A stretch of 64,000 bases of DNA from Paenarthrobacter histidinolovorans (GCF_014647595.1 NZ_BMPM01000004.1:121763-185762); one strand, 5' to 3'; shown: positions 9,002 through 19,073, counted from the stretch's first letter. Numbers and translations: made by a program. The notes: generated by a model not told the origin, from the letters alone.

Positions 9002-10070
9002 GCAGTCACTTGTCAGCGGGGGAGAGGAACCGGAAGAGCGGGTCATTGAGGCCGCGCTCCGTCCGAAGAACCTGCATGACTTCGTGGGCCAGCACCGGGT
9101 CCGCAAGCAGCTTGCCTTGGTACTCGAGGCGTCGAAGATGCGTGGACGCAGCGCCGATCACGTTCTCATGTCCGGACCACCGGGCCTGGGCAAGACCACC
9201 CTCGCAATGATCATTGCGGCGGAAATGAACGCACCACTGCGCATCAGCAGTGGTCCGGCCATCCAGCATGCCGGGGACCTCGCGGCCATCCTTTCCTCCT
9301 TGTCGGAGGGCGAGGTCCTGTTCCTGGACGAAATCCACCGCATGTCCAGGCCTGCAGAAGAAATGCTTTACATGGCCATGGAGGATTTCCGTGTGGACAT
9401 CGTGGTGGGAAAGGGTGCCGGCGCTACCGCGATCCCCCTTGAGCTGCCGCCGTTTACCCTGGTAGGCGCCACAACGCGCGCCGGGCTTCTTCCCGGCCCC
9501 TTGAGGGACCGGTTCGGTTTCACGGGGCACCTGGAGTTCTACTCCGTGGCTGAACTTGAGCTTGTCCTTCGGCGGTCGGCAGGTTTGTTGGATCTCAAGG
9601 TCAATTCGGCCGGGTTTACGGAAATCGCCGGCAGGTCACGCGGCACGCCTCGTATCGCCAACCGGTTGCTTCGCCGGGTTCGCGACTGGGCATTGGTTCA
9701 CGGCATTGATCAGATAGACGCCAGGTCGGCGTCAGCTGCGTTGGATATGTATGAGGTGGACCAGCGCGGCCTTGACCGTCTGGACCGCTCCGTCCTTGAA
9801 GCCTTGATCACCAAGTTCAACGGCGGCCCGGTGGGACTGTCCACCCTGGCGATCGCTGTTGGTGAAGAGCCGGAGACTGTCGAGACCGTGGCGGAGCCGT
9901 TCCTGGTGCGCGAAGGGCTGTTGGGACGGACGCCCCGGGGCCGGATAGCCATGGCTCCGGCGTGGACACACCTGGGGTACGCCGTGCCGACCGGCGTGTT
10001 CGGACAAGAGACCCTTGCGCTCTTTGACGAGGACGAAAACCACGCCGAAAGCATCGATACTGCCGGTTAA
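8994..10070 (+). CDS. ruvB: Holliday junction branch migration ATPase RuvB
   Basis: The 358-residue AAA+ motor has Walker [10 protein letters not shown] (about 61-69), Walker B LFLDEIHR, the sensor [17 protein letters not shown] with its arginine finger, and the C-terminal winged helix of RuvB. It forms hexamers on DNA flanking RuvA and drives branch migration. The start is GTG 8994, overlapping ruvA by 8 nt, which implies coupling. Confidence 0.97.
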   Translation: MAEQSLVSGGEEPEERVIEAALRPKNLHDFVGQHRVRKQLALVLEASKMRGRSADHVLMSGPPGLGKTTLAMIIAAEMNAPLRISSGPAIQHAGDLAAILSSLSEGEVLFLDEIHRMSRPAEEMLYMAMEDFRVDIVVGKGAGATAIPLELPPFTLVGATTRAGLLPGPLRDRFGFTGHLEFYSVAELELVLRRSAGLLDLKVNSAGFTEIAGRSRGTPRIANRLLRRVRDWALVHGIDQIDARSASAALDMYEVDQRGLDRLDRSVLEALITKFNGGPVGLSTLAIAVGEEPETVETVAEPFLVREGLLGRTPRGRIAMAPAWTHLGYAVPTGVFGQETLALFDEDENHAESIDTAG

Positions 10071-10094
10071 CACCCTGTGTTCAGCTTTTCCCTC

Positions 10095-10100
10095 TAGACT
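10095..10100 (+). promoter_or_regulatory. Putative -10 (TAGACT) for yajC-secD-secF
   Basis: TAGACT fits TAnnnT and lies about 70 nt before the preferred yajC start, just after ruvB ends. No clear -35 is visible. It would allow the Sec genes to be expressed apart from ruvCAB. Confidence 0.4.
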
Positions 10101-10170
10101 GGTATGACGCTCGGCACGTTCGAGTCCTTGATCCATGCGCCAGCCTCGCGGATCTGCCAGGGACGTTGCC

Positions 10171-10599
10171 GTGAACCAAAACGTAAGTACAGAACGGAAC
10201 TTCCCTGTGGATCCAATGACCATATTGCTGTTCGTCATGCTTGGACTTTTTGTCTTCATGATGTTCCGCCGCAACAAGAAGACCCAGCAGCAGCAGGCTG
10301 AGATGCAGTCCAAGTTCGCTCCGGGAGTCGACGTCATGACCAGCTTCGGCCTTTTCGGCCGGATCGTGTCCATCGACGAAGCGGAAAACAAGGTCGTTAT
10401 CGAGCTTTCGCCGGGCAACCTGGCCACAGTCCACCGCCAGGCTGTCACCAAGGTGGTTGAGGCCGCTCCGGAGGAAGCCCCGGTGGTTCCCGATGACGCT
10501 TCTTCCCTGACCGTGGCGGGTACTGAAACGCCTTCGGCCGTCGAGACGCCGGAAGAGACCATCGCGCGCCTCAACAAAGAGGACAAGAAGGACAACTAG
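10171..10599 (+). CDS. yajC: Preprotein translocase accessory subunit YajC
   Basis: The 142-residue product has a single N-terminal membrane segment (ILLFVMLGLFVFMMF) followed by RRNKKTQQQQ and the YajC signature GVDVMTSFGLFGRI, then an acidic, Pro-rich tail. YajC joins SecD and SecF in the complex that assists SecYEG late in translocation; that partner pair follows directly. The start is uncertain. GTG 10171 has AGGGA 7 nt upstream and is preferred. GTG 10207 or ATG 10216 would give the shorter N-terminus common in the family. Confidence 0.88.
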   Translation: MNQNVSTERNFPVDPMTILLFVMLGLFVFMMFRRNKKTQQQQAEMQSKFAPGVDVMTSFGLFGRIVSIDEAENKVVIELSPGNLATVHRQAVTKVVEAAPEEAPVVPDDASSLTVAGTETPSAVETPEETIARLNKEDKKDN

Positions 10600-10713
10600 C
10601 ACCGTAAGTCGCGGCATCACCGCGCAAGGAAACTTCTACGGCAGCGGAGAGCCGCCGGCAGACGCTTACCAGCGTCCGCCGGCGGCTGTCCGGCGATAAC
10701 AGGAAGATCGATA

Positions 10714-12465
10714 ATGGCACGGACCGGCCCCAAAAACTCAGCCCGCAGGGTGCTGACCTGGCTTGGAGCAATTTTCGTTGTACTCACCGCTGTCCTGGCT
10801 GGCGGGGTGATGACCGGCCATGCGAGCTGGGCGCCCAAGCTCGCACTGGACCTCGAAGGTGGAACCCAGATGATCCTGGCACCCCGTGTTGAGGGTGCAA
10901 GCGACATCAATGAGGAACAGTTGAACCAGGCTGTGGCGATCATCCGCCAGCGTGTCGACGGATCCGGCGTCGCCGAGGCAGAGATCAGCACGCAGTCCGG
11001 CCGCAACGTTGTGGTCAGCCTGCCGGGTACACCCTCCAAGGAAACCCGGGACCTCATCCAGGCATCTGCCGACATGAACTTCCGCCCCGTGATCGCCGCT
11101 GGCGACCCCGCCGCCGTTCCTGCAGAGCAGCGGACGCCGGATGACAAGCTGCCCCAGCCCACTGCGGCGCCGGCCAACGCCAGCGACAACAACTGGGTCA
11201 CCGGCGATGTCGTCAAGGAATTCGAAGCGCTGGACTGCGTCAACCCGTCCACGGAGAAGCGCGACCGCTCCGATCCTGCCAAACCGTTGGTGGCCTGTGA
11301 GCCCGCCACGGACAAGACTCCCGCTGCCAAGTACATCCTTGGCCCGGTAGAGGTCAAGGGCCAGGACATCAGCGATTCCACGTTCTCCCAGGTCCAGGGT
11401 GCGCAGGGTTCGGTGACCAACTCCTGGGGCGTGAACATCGTCTTCAACGGTGACGCAACCGCAAAGTTCAAGGCAGTTACCGAACGGCTCAACCAGTTCT
11501 ACGTGGCGGCCCAGGCTCAAGGCTCGGACGATCCCAAGTCCCAGTTCGCCATCGTCCTCGATGACAAAGTGATCTCAGCACCCCGTGCGCTTGCCGTCAT
11601 CACCGACGGAAAGCCGCAGATCACCGGCAACTTCACCCAGGCCAGTGCCAAGGCTTTGTCTGACCAGCTGCGCTACGGTGCGCTTCCGATCAGTTTCGAG
11701 ATCCAGTCCCAGGAGCAAATCTCGGCCACCCTTGGCGGGGACCAGCTCCGGCTCGGCCTGCTGGCCGGCATGATCGGCCTGCTCCTGGTTGTTGTCTATT
11801 CGCTCTTCCAGTACCGGGCTTTGGGATTTGTCACGATCGCTTCCCTGGTGGTTGCCGGGTTGTTGACATACCTTGCCATCGCGATCCTCGGCTGGACCGA
11901 GAACTACAGGTTGTCCCTGGCAGGTGTCGCAGGTCTGATTGTGGCCATTGGCCAGACCGCGGACTCGTTCATCGTCTACTTCGAACGCATCCGTGACGAA
12001 CTGCGCGATGGGCGCGGACTGGTATCCGCCGTCGAGAATGGCTGGAAGCGCGCCAAGCGCACCGTCCTGGCCTCCAAAGCCGTCAACCTTCTGGCTGCGC
12101 TGGTCCTGTACTTCGTGGCGGTCGGAAACGTGCGTGGCTTCGCGTTCACGCTTGGCCTGACAGCTCTCGCCGACCTCCTGGTTGTGTTCATGTTCACGCA
12201 CCCGATGCTGCAGGTCCTGGCCCGCACCAAATTCTTTGGTGAAGGACACCGGTTCTCCGGATTGTCGCCTGACCGTCTGGGCGCGGTGCCGCTGTACCGG
12301 GGAGCCGGACGGCTCCGGACCCCGGATGAAAAGCCGACGCCGGTCCGCCCCCGCAACGCCGGAGCGGCCGCTGAAGCGGAACGACGCATGACCATCGCCG
12401 AACGGCGCCTTGCCGCGAAGGGCCAGCTGACTGGTTCTTCCAACGGCAGCAAGGAGGAGAAGTAA
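10714..12465 (+). CDS. secD: Protein translocase subunit SecD
   Basis: The 583-residue RND-type protein has one N-terminal membrane helix, a large extracytoplasmic P1 domain, then five C-terminal helices beginning near LRLGLLAGMIGLLLV. The family's DLEGGTQM motif is present near residue 46. SecD/SecF use the proton motive force to pull exported proteins out of SecYEG. Between the P1 subdomains is an actinobacterial-type Pro/Ala/Thr-rich insertion (about residues 130-210) with two cysteines, LDCVNP and VACEP. The C-terminal tail is long and basic. ATG 10714 follows AGGAAG. The stop overlaps secF by 1 nt. Confidence 0.95.
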   Translation: MARTGPKNSARRVLTWLGAIFVVLTAVLAGGVMTGHASWAPKLALDLEGGTQMILAPRVEGASDINEEQLNQAVAIIRQRVDGSGVAEAEISTQSGRNVVVSLPGTPSKETRDLIQASADMNFRPVIAAGDPAAVPAEQRTPDDKLPQPTAAPANASDNNWVTGDVVKEFEALDCVNPSTEKRDRSDPAKPLVACEPATDKTPAAKYILGPVEVKGQDISDSTFSQVQGAQGSVTNSWGVNIVFNGDATAKFKAVTERLNQFYVAAQAQGSDDPKSQFAIVLDDKVISAPRALAVITDGKPQITGNFTQASAKALSDQLRYGALPISFEIQSQEQISATLGGDQLRLGLLAGMIGLLLVVVYSLFQYRALGFVTIASLVVAGLLTYLAIAILGWTENYRLSLAGVAGLIVAIGQTADSFIVYFERIRDELRDGRGLVSAVENGWKRAKRTVLASKAVNLLAALVLYFVAVGNVRGFAFTLGLTALADLLVVFMFTHPMLQVLARTKFFGEGHRFSGLSPDRLGAVPLYRGAGRLRTPDEKPTPVRPRNAGAAAEAERRMTIAERRLAAKGQLTGSSNGSKEEK

Positions 12466-13454
12466 TGACTACGAGCTTCGCAACCTTCGGCCATGAGCTC
12501 TACACGGGCAAACGTTCCTACAACTTTGTCAATTCAAAGAAGATCTGGTTCATCATCGCTGCCGTCGCCGTAGCGTTGTCCATCCTGATCCCGGTGGTCA
12601 AGGGCGGCTTCAACCTTGGCATCGAGTTCCGCGGCGGCTCGGAGTTCACGGTTTCAAATGTGAGCACCACGGACGCAGCGCTGGGGGAGCGGGCAGTCCA
12701 CGATGTCGTGCCCGATGCCATTCCGCGCGTGGCAAACGTGGCGGGCAACACCATGCGGATCCAGACGGATCAGCTGACCGACGACGAGACCAACCGCATC
12801 AAGGACGGACTCACAAGCGCATATGGCGTAACGGAGAACGAGGTCACCTCCAACTTCGTCGGACCCACCTGGGGCCAGGACGTTACCCGGCAGGCCCTCA
12901 TCGGTCTGGTGGTCTTTGTCGGTTTGGCCGCGGTACTCATGGCCCTGTACTTCAGGACCTGGAAGATGTCCTTGTCGGCCCTCGTTGGCATGCTCGTCAC
13001 GATGTTTACCACTGCGGGCGTCTACGCCTTGAGCGATTTTGAAGTGACGCCGTCGGCCATCATCGGCTTCCTCACCGTCCTGAGCTACTCGCTCTATGAC
13101 ACCGTGGTGGTCTTCGACAAGATCCGCGAGAATACGTCAGACATCTCCACGTCCACCCGCCGTACCTTTGGCGAAGAGGTCAACCTCGCCGTCAACCAAA
13201 CCCTGGTCCGGTCCATTAACACCATGATGGTTGCCGTCCTTCCTGTGGCCGCCATCCTCTTCATCGGTGCAGGACTCCTGGGCGCGGGTACTCTGCGCGA
13301 CCTGTCACTGGCGTTGTTCGTAGGTATCCTCATTGGCACTGCGGCCACGATCTTCATCGCGGCCCCGCTCTACGCCTGGTTGCGCCAGGGAGAGCCGGAG
13401 CTCGTCAAGCAGGCAAAGAAAGTAGCGCACCGACGCGCCGAAGCCACCGTTTAG
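12465..13454 (+). CDS. secF: Protein translocase subunit SecF
   Basis: The 329-residue product has six membrane segments, with the first extracytoplasmic loop containing the GIEFRGGSEF motif and the central family motif SYSLYDTVVVFDKIRE. It works as a heteromer with SecD. AAGGAGGAGAAG directly before ATG 12465 is a strong ribosome site. The gene ends the operon and is followed by a clear hairpin. Confidence 0.96.
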   Translation: MTTSFATFGHELYTGKRSYNFVNSKKIWFIIAAVAVALSILIPVVKGGFNLGIEFRGGSEFTVSNVSTTDAALGERAVHDVVPDAIPRVANVAGNTMRIQTDQLTDDETNRIKDGLTSAYGVTENEVTSNFVGPTWGQDVTRQALIGLVVFVGLAAVLMALYFRTWKMSLSALVGMLVTMFTTAGVYALSDFEVTPSAIIGFLTVLSYSLYDTVVVFDKIRENTSDISTSTRRTFGEEVNLAVNQTLVRSINTMMVAVLPVAAILFIGAGLLGAGTLRDLSLALFVGILIGTAATIFIAAPLYAWLRQGEPELVKQAKKVAHRRAEATV

Positions 13455-13477
13455 GGGGCAAAGGAGCCATTACGGTC

Positions 13478-13519
13478 CAAAGAGCCGGTCACCGCCACAG
13501 TGCGGTGGCCGGCTCTTTG
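13478..13519 (+). terminator. Intrinsic terminator after secF
   Basis: An 18-bp stem (13478-13495 with 13502-13519, one G-T pair) and a 6-nt loop lie 24 nt after the secF stop. The arms begin and end with CAAAGAGCC/GGCTCTTTG. This separates the Sec operon from rel. Confidence 0.85.
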
Positions 13520-13551
13520 ACTTGCCGGTGCGATCGTCATGTGCTGTCCAG

Positions 13552-13582
13552 TTGCAGATGCATTCGCTTCCGGGAATAGACT
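13552..13582 (+). promoter_or_regulatory. Putative promoter of the rel gene
   Basis: TAGACT at 13577-13582 is a good -10, and TTGCAG at 13552-13557 could be the -35, although the 19-nt spacing is long. The predicted transcript starts about 27 nt before the chosen GTG, leaving room for the GAGGGG ribosome site. Confidence 0.45.
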
Positions 13583-13615
13583 GGGAGAATTAAATCGGTT
13601 GTGAGGGGTACTTCT

Positions 13616-16009
13616 GTGGAAGAACGTGCGACGTCGGCACCACCGGCGGGCGGGGAAGACGACCGCAAAGCAGTAGCGGTCCCTGTAACAGGCGTGCCCG
13701 CCCGGGCGTCAGGCGCTGTTCCGGTGGACATGCCGGGAGCCCGCCCCACGTTCCCAGGCCGGCGGGAGCGCACGCGTTCGCGTCTGGCACGCCTGACCGG
13801 ACGGGGCGTTGCTCCGTACTCTCCTATCCTCGAGCCGCTGCTGCGGACCGTCAGGGCCAACAACCCCAAAGAAGACTTTGACCTGATCCAACGGGCATTC
13901 GCTGTGGCGGAGCGGAGCCACCAAGGACAGAAGCGCAAGAGCGGTGATCCTTACATCACCCACCCGGTAGCTGTGGCCACCATCCTGGCCGAACTCGGCA
14001 TGACAGGCACCACATTGGCCGCCGCCCTGCTCCACGACACCGTGGAGGACACTCCCTACACATTGGCGGACCTCACACGGGACTTCGGCCCCGAGGTTGC
14101 CATGCTGGTGGACGGCGTCACGAAGCTGGACAAGGTCAGCTTTGGCGAGGCAGCCCAGTCCGAAACCGTCCGCAAAATGGTCGTGGCCATGGCCAAGGAC
14201 ATCCGGGTCCTCATGATCAAGCTGGCCGACCGTCTGCACAATGCACGCACCTGGCGCTTCGTTTCCGCGGAGTCATCCTCGCGCAAGGCACGCGAAACGC
14301 TGGAAATCTTTGCCCCGCTGGCTCATCGCCTGGGTATGAACACCATCAAATGGGAGCTTGAGGATTTGTCCTTCGCAGCCCTCTACCCGAAGGTGTACGA
14401 GGAAATCGTCCGGATGGTGGGGGACCGTACGCCGGAGCGCGAGAAGAGCCTGAGCGTGATCCGCAACCAGATCGCCGACGATCTTCGGACCGCCAGGATC
14501 AAGGCAACCATCACGGGTCGTCCCAAGCACTATTACTCCATCTATCAGAAGATGATCGTCAGGGATAAGGACTTCGACGACATCAATGACCTCATGGGCG
14601 TACGGGTGCTGGTGGACTCCGTCCGCGACTGTTACGCGGCCCTTGGCACCCTGCATTCGCGCTGGAACCCGCTCCCGGGCAGGTTCAAGGACTACATCGC
14701 GATGCCGAAGTTCAACATGTACCAATCGCTGCACACCACAGTGATCGGCCCGGGCGGCAAGCCGGTGGAGATCCAGATCCGCACGCACGAGATGCACCGG
14801 CGCGCGGAGTATGGCGTGGCCGCCCACTGGAAGTACAAGGACCAGCCGAACCGGACCGCGCAGGGTCCGGGCAGCCCGCGCGACGGCGACATGGGCTGGC
14901 TGCGTTCCCTGGTTGACTGGCAGCAGGAGACCTCCGATCCTGGCGAGTTCCTTGATTCCCTGCGATACGAAATAAACGCCCGCGAAGTCTTCGTTTTCAC
15001 GCCCAAGGGCGAAGTCATGGCCCTGCCCGCGGGTTCCACCCCTGTGGATTTTGCGTACGCCGTCCACACTGAAGTTGGACACCGCACCATCGGTGCGCGG
15101 GTCAACGGCAAACTGGTGCCGTTGAACAGTGAGCTGAGCCACGGCGACTGGGTGGAGATCTTCACCTCCAAAGCTGAAGGTGCCGGTCCGAGCCAGGATT
15201 GGCAGCATTTCGTCAAGTCCGCACGGGCGCGCAACAAGATCAGGCAGTGGTTCACCAAGGAGCGTCGCGAAGAAGCGATCGACCGTGGCAAGGACATGCT
15301 CACCCGCGCCATGCGGAAGCAGAACCTTCCCCTGCAGAGGCTCATGACACACGATGCCTTGTCTGCGGTCGCGGAGGATTTCCATTACGTCGATATCTCC
15401 GGGCTCTACGCAGGCGTCGGCGACGGGCATACTTCGGCCCAGTCAGTCATGGAAAAGCTCATGGAGCACCTCGGTGGCCATGAGACCCCGGATGAGGACC
15501 TTGATGAGGTAAGCATCCCCACCCAGGTAGCCAAGTCCAAGTTTTCGGATTCAGGCGTCATTGTCAGGGGTGTGGGCGATGTGTGGGTCAAGCTGGCCCG
15601 ATGCTGCACGCCGGTGCCCCCGGATCCCATTCTTGGCTTCGTGACCCGCGGTTCCGGTGTTTCCGTTCACCGGACAGACTGCACCAATGTCTCAGGCCTG
15701 CGGGACCAGCCTGACAGGATCGTCGACGTCGAATGGGCGCCAACGCAGTCCAGCGTGTTCCTGGTGGAGATCCAGGTTGAAGCGCTGGACCGGAAATCGC
15801 TCCTCTCCGATGTGACGCGCATTTTGTCGGAGAACCACGTCAACATCCTGGCCGCATCGGTTCACACGTCCAGCGACAGGGTGGCCATCTCGAAGTTCGC
15901 CTTCGAGATGGGTGATCCCAAGTACCTGCACCACGTTTTGAATGCTGTGCGCCGTATTGATGGTGTTTTCGATGTCTACCGCACCACAGGTAACCGGCGC
16001 CGGAGCTAG
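13616..16009 (+). CDS. rel: Bifunctional (p)ppGpp synthetase/hydrolase (RelA/SpoT family, Rel)
   Basis: The 797-residue product contains, in order, an HD hydrolase domain (His140-Asp141 in LLHDTVED), a nucleotidyltransferase synthetase domain (about 300-420, with [10 protein letters not shown]), a TGS domain (about 458-522, starting [10 protein letters not shown]), a helical and conserved-Cys region ([13 protein letters not shown]), and a C-terminal ACT domain (about 710-792). Both catalytic domains look intact, so it should make and degrade the stringent-response alarmone, as the single long Rel of most actinobacteria does. GTG 13616 was chosen because GAGGGG lies 7 nt upstream; GTG 13601 would add five residues. 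The first ~75 residues are low-complexity Pro/Ala/Arg, longer than in many homologues. Confidence 0.96.
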   Translation: MEERATSAPPAGGEDDRKAVAVPVTGVPARASGAVPVDMPGARPTFPGRRERTRSRLARLTGRGVAPYSPILEPLLRTVRANNPKEDFDLIQRAFAVAERSHQGQKRKSGDPYITHPVAVATILAELGMTGTTLAAALLHDTVEDTPYTLADLTRDFGPEVAMLVDGVTKLDKVSFGEAAQSETVRKMVVAMAKDIRVLMIKLADRLHNARTWRFVSAESSSRKARETLEIFAPLAHRLGMNTIKWELEDLSFAALYPKVYEEIVRMVGDRTPEREKSLSVIRNQIADDLRTARIKATITGRPKHYYSIYQKMIVRDKDFDDINDLMGVRVLVDSVRDCYAALGTLHSRWNPLPGRFKDYIAMPKFNMYQSLHTTVIGPGGKPVEIQIRTHEMHRRAEYGVAAHWKYKDQPNRTAQGPGSPRDGDMGWLRSLVDWQQETSDPGEFLDSLRYEINAREVFVFTPKGEVMALPAGSTPVDFAYAVHTEVGHRTIGARVNGKLVPLNSELSHGDWVEIFTSKAEGAGPSQDWQHFVKSARARNKIRQWFTKERREEAIDRGKDMLTRAMRKQNLPLQRLMTHDALSAVAEDFHYVDISGLYAGVGDGHTSAQSVMEKLMEHLGGHETPDEDLDEVSIPTQVAKSKFSDSGVIVRGVGDVWVKLARCCTPVPPDPILGFVTRGSGVSVHRTDCTNVSGLRDQPDRIVDVEWAPTQSSVFLVEIQVEALDRKSLLSDVTRILSENHVNILAASVHTSSDRVAISKFAFEMGDPKYLHHVLNAVRRIDGVFDVYRTTGNRRRS

Positions 16010-16018
16010 GGGGCGCTG

Positions 16019-16630
16019 CTAACCCGGTACGTTGACCGGCGTCAACTGGGCCAGGGTGGCCAGGGCACGCTTTTTGTGGGGGACCCTCGGAGCTGCCTCC
16101 ACTGCCAGGACCAGCAGGCGTAGCCTGACGCCCAATTCCTGCCGGTTCAGCAGCCGCTTGAGCACAGGAAGGGCGCGATCAGTCTCGACATGGAGGGCAA
16201 TGTCCGCTGCGGTACGCAGTGGGGTGCTCACCAGCATCCCGCCAAGGCTCACTGCATCCATCTGGCCCAGCCGTACTTCATGGAGGCTGCAGGGCAGGGT
16301 GCCGCGAAGGCTGGAGATCCGGTGTTTGGCATCCACCAGCAGCGATAATTTCTCGGGTGGTGCGGCGCAGCCATAGATCCAGGCGGCGGTAAGCCTGCCC
16401 GCCACCACTTTCGTGCGGATGCGCTCCGGTACGCTCAGGGCCGCCGCGCGGGCGCGCAGCCGGTGGGTGATGGCTACACCGGGCGATGCATAGTTCTTCC
16501 CGTACAGCGGCAGCAGGATGCCATCGAACGCCATGCCTTGCAGTTCATTCCACGTAAAGATGCGGCCAGGGGCATAGAGCTCCGGAATAACCGGTTCCAG
16601 CAAGTGCGGGGATGTGGGAGCAGGGGCCAT
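16019..16630 (-). CDS. AbiEi-like (type IV antitoxin-type) conserved protein, orphan
   Basis: The 203-residue product resembles the actinobacterial group annotated as AbiEi-family antitoxins. The characteristic part is VVAGRLTAAWIYG, then LSLLVDAKHR and STPLRTAADIALH. AbiEi proteins usually pair with the nucleotidyltransferase toxin AbiEii, but no such gene flanks this one: the neighbours are rel (convergent, 9 nt apart) and a DUF349 gene. It may therefore be a housekeeping homologue with another role. The N-terminal winged-helix part is short. Assignment is from remembered family sequence features and is moderate. Confidence 0.55.
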   Translation of the reverse strand: MAPAPTSPHLLEPVIPELYAPGRIFTWNELQGMAFDGILLPLYGKNYASPGVAITHRLRARAAALSVPERIRTKVVAGRLTAAWIYGCAAPPEKLSLLVDAKHRISSLRGTLPCSLHEVRLGQMDAVSLGGMLVSTPLRTAADIALHVETDRALPVLKRLLNRQELGVRLRLLVLAVEAAPRVPHKKRALATLAQLTPVNVPG

Positions 16631-16664
16631 CCATCGATCATTCCGTGGCGCCCCTTAACGAGTA

Positions 16665-16706
16665 CAGGCTCCGGGCCGGCTATGTGGATAACCGGCCCGG
16701 AGCCTG
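16665..16706 (-). terminator. Terminator hairpin after the DUF349 gene
   Basis: A perfect 15-bp inverted repeat (16665-16679 with 16692-16706) with a 12-nt loop lies 18 nt past the DUF349 stop and before the AbiEi-like gene. There is no T tract. Confidence 0.7.
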
Positions 16707-16724
16707 CAACAGCGTCAGAACATA

Positions 16725-18212
16725 CTATGCGAGATCGCTGGCCGAACGCTGGATCTGGTCGAGCCATGCCTGGCGTGCTTCCAGGGCTTCGCGTGCAGCC
16801 TTGATGCGGCGCTGGTCGCCGGCCTTTTCAGCCTTGTCCAGATCGTCCTTGAGGCCTGCGATGGCTGCTTCGAGCTGTGTCAGGGCGCTGTTGGTACGCG
16901 CCTTGGTTTCCGGATTGCTCCGGCGCCACTTCTCTTCCTCGGCGTCGCGGACGGCATCTTCGACCTTGCGGAGGCCTGCCTCAATCCGGCCCATATCGGC
17001 GCGCGGGACCTTGCCGGCATCTTCCCAACGGTCCCGAATGGACTGAAGAGCCTTCTTGGCAGCGTTGAGGTCCTTGATGGGAAGCAAGCCCTGGGCCTCG
17101 ACCACGAGTTGTTCCTTGACAGCCAGGTTCGCCGTGTATTCCTGGTCGATCTGGTCATTGGCGGCCTGGCGGTTGCTGAAGAAGACATCCTGCGCGGCGC
17201 GGAACCGGCCCCACAAGGCGTCGTCATCTTTGCGGCTGGCGCGCGGGGTGGCCTTCCACTGATCCATCAGCCTGCGGTATTCACCGGCGGCATAGCCCCA
17301 GTCAGTGGACGAGGAAAGTGCCTCGGCCTCTGCAATCAGGGCCTCCTTGGCGGACTTCGCGGCAGAGTTGTTGCTGTCCAGCTGGGAGAAATAGGCGCGG
17401 CGGTGACGGTCGAAAACGGTGCGGGCCGAGCGGAAGCGCTTCCACAGGGCGTCCTCGTTGCTGCGGCCAAGCCGGACGCCACTCTTCTGCGCAGACTTCC
17501 AGGATTCGAACAGCTCGTTCATGCGCGCGCTGGAGGTTTTCCACTGGATCTGTGCGGGATCCTGCCCGGCAATGGTCTCTGCCTCGGCCACGATGGCCTC
17601 GCGCGCAGCAAGCTCGCTTGCACGAACGGCCTCGTGGGCTGCCTTCTCGGACTTCTCCAGCTCGACGATCTGCGTTGAGAGGGCTTCCAGACGGGCCTCG
17701 GCGGAACGGATATCGCCCACCATGTTGCGCTCGGCCAATTGCTCGCGCAAGTGCGTGACCGTCTTCTGCATGTCAGTTGCCGGCGCTTTGGATTCCACCC
17801 GGTGTTCCAGGAGGACCACCTGGGCAATGACGTCGTCGAACTTCCGGGCGAAGTACCCCAGGGCTTCGTCGGGGCTGACTCCCGGGTACTGACCGACGGC
17901 GATTTCCTCACCGTCGAGGGTGAGGAACACGTGGCCATCGCCTTCGGCCCGTCCCCACTTTGCTGCTTCTGCGAGCGAGGCTGCAGATACTGCGGGTGCG
18001 GCAGGAACAACAGCGGCGGGTGCCTTGGGGCGTGCTGCAAAAGCCGCGGGCGACGGCGCTGCCGACGGCGCGGGGCGAGGTGTGACGGGTTCGTTGGAAG
18101 CCGTGCCGGGGGTTGCTTCGGGTGAAGCCCCGGCCTCGGTCGTTTCGATCACCTCGACCGCTTCATCGTTGGCCACTGCTGCTGTTTCGTCGGATTTCTG
18201 ACTGTCTGTCAC
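16725..18212 (-). CDS. DUF349 repeat protein
   Basis: The 495-residue product has an acidic, then Pro/Ala-rich disordered N-terminus (about 1-75), a domain around residues 80-150, a coiled-coil-prone stretch (about 150-215), and three DUF349 units, each starting with W-x(5-7) and a segment like DALWKRFRSARTVFDRHR or DALWGRFRAAQDVFF. No catalytic motif or membrane segment is visible, so it is probably a cytosolic helical scaffold. Function is unknown; DUF349 proteins are widespread in actinobacteria. The start codon is GTG. It lies 66 nt from the cyclophilin gene on the same strand. Confidence 0.8.
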   Translation of the reverse strand: MTDSQKSDETAAVANDEAVEVIETTEAGASPEATPGTASNEPVTPRPAPSAAPSPAAFAARPKAPAAVVPAAPAVSAASLAEAAKWGRAEGDGHVFLTLDGEEIAVGQYPGVSPDEALGYFARKFDDVIAQVVLLEHRVESKAPATDMQKTVTHLREQLAERNMVGDIRSAEARLEALSTQIVELEKSEKAAHEAVRASELAAREAIVAEAETIAGQDPAQIQWKTSSARMNELFESWKSAQKSGVRLGRSNEDALWKRFRSARTVFDRHRRAYFSQLDSNNSAAKSAKEALIAEAEALSSSTDWGYAAGEYRRLMDQWKATPRASRKDDDALWGRFRAAQDVFFSNRQAANDQIDQEYTANLAVKEQLVVEAQGLLPIKDLNAAKKALQSIRDRWEDAGKVPRADMGRIEAGLRKVEDAVRDAEEEKWRRSNPETKARTNSALTQLEAAIAGLKDDLDKAEKAGDQRRIKAAREALEARQAWLDQIQRSASDLA

Positions 18213-18278
18213 CGCTAAAAGTCTTTCGCTTGGAGGGACTGCTAAGGCAAGGCACCCCGGGCCGGGGCCTGGGGCTGG

Positions 18279-19073
18279 TTACTTCAGAGAAAACGAGTCT
18301 ATCGTGACAGGTGCCACAGGGGCGCCGTCGCTGGTGTTTTGGCCGGCTTTGAGACCGGCTGCGGCGATCTTCGAGACGACATCCAGCCCGCTGGTGACCT
18401 TGCCAACAACGGTGTATCCACCGGCCGTGTCGGCTGGAATGGTGGTGTCCTTGTAAACAATGAAGAACTGGTGGCCGTTTCCGTAGGCATTGTTGCCCGT
18501 GCGGGCGACGGCGATGGTCCCGGCCGGGTACTTGTTGTCTGCCGGTGTATTTTCGAGGGGGCCCCAGCGATAGTTGGGGTCGTCCGCGCCGTCCTCGGAT
18601 TTCGCGCCACACTGCAGGAGGCCAAACGTCTCGGAGGTGGTCAAGCGGTGGCAGTTGGCCCCGTTGTAGTAGCCGGCGTCAGCGAGCGATTTCAGGACGG
18701 CAGCAGCCTGGGGCGCCGCCGTACCGTTCAATTCCACTCCCACTACGCCGCTGTTCAAGGCAAGTTCGCCTGCGAATGTCTTCCCGGCCGCCGTATCCGG
18801 GCTGGGAATGTCGGCACTGTTGGAGGCAGCGGGGGACGCCGAAGGCGAACTGAGACCCGCCTCTGCGGCAGCAAACTCGGCTTCCGTGGGGTTGGAGCTG
18901 AAAACCGTCAGCTGCAGCACCACAGCAAGGATCACGGAGGCCGCACCGGCGCCGATGGCAATGGTGTTGTCGCGTTTGCGGCGCTTTCCCTGTTCCTGCC
19001 GCAGGGCACGCTTGGCTTCCATTTGCCTGATGCGACGTTTCGCTTCGCGGTCATCCCGCGACCTTGTTGCCAA
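18279..19073 (-). CDS. Membrane-anchored cyclophilin-type peptidyl-prolyl isomerase
   Basis: The 264-residue product has a highly basic N-terminal cytosolic segment, one membrane helix (about 37-58), a Ser/Pro/Ala linker and a C-terminal cyclophilin domain with YYNGANCHRL, AVARTGNNAYGNGHQFFIVY and YTVVGKVTSGLDVV. It should isomerise X-Pro bonds of secreted proteins outside the membrane. TTG 19073 was chosen because AGGAGG lies 4 nt upstream and the protein then starts ATRSRDDREAKRRI, typical for this group. An upstream in-frame codon at 19172 gives implausible Cys/Pro-rich sequence. It is divergent from hisS. Confidence 0.87.
   Translation of the reverse strand: MATRSRDDREAKRRIRQMEAKRALRQEQGKRRKRDNTIAIGAGAASVILAVVLQLTVFSSNPTEAEFAAAEAGLSSPSASPAASNSADIPSPDTAAGKTFAGELALNSGVVGVELNGTAAPQAAAVLKSLADAGYYNGANCHRLTTSETFGLLQCGAKSEDGADDPNYRWGPLENTPADNKYPAGTIAVARTGNNAYGNGHQFFIVYKDTTIPADTAGGYTVVGKVTSGLDVVSKIAAAGLKAGQNTSDGAPVAPVTIDSFSLK

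Noticed and set aside
14273..15430. 385-residue open frame antisense to rel
   Set aside because: No domain, no start signals, overlaps the synthetase and TGS regions of Rel.
16019..18212. A complete type IV toxin-antitoxin pair
   Set aside because: The neighbour of the AbiEi-like gene is a DUF349 repeat protein with no nucleotidyltransferase motif, so no toxin partner is present.
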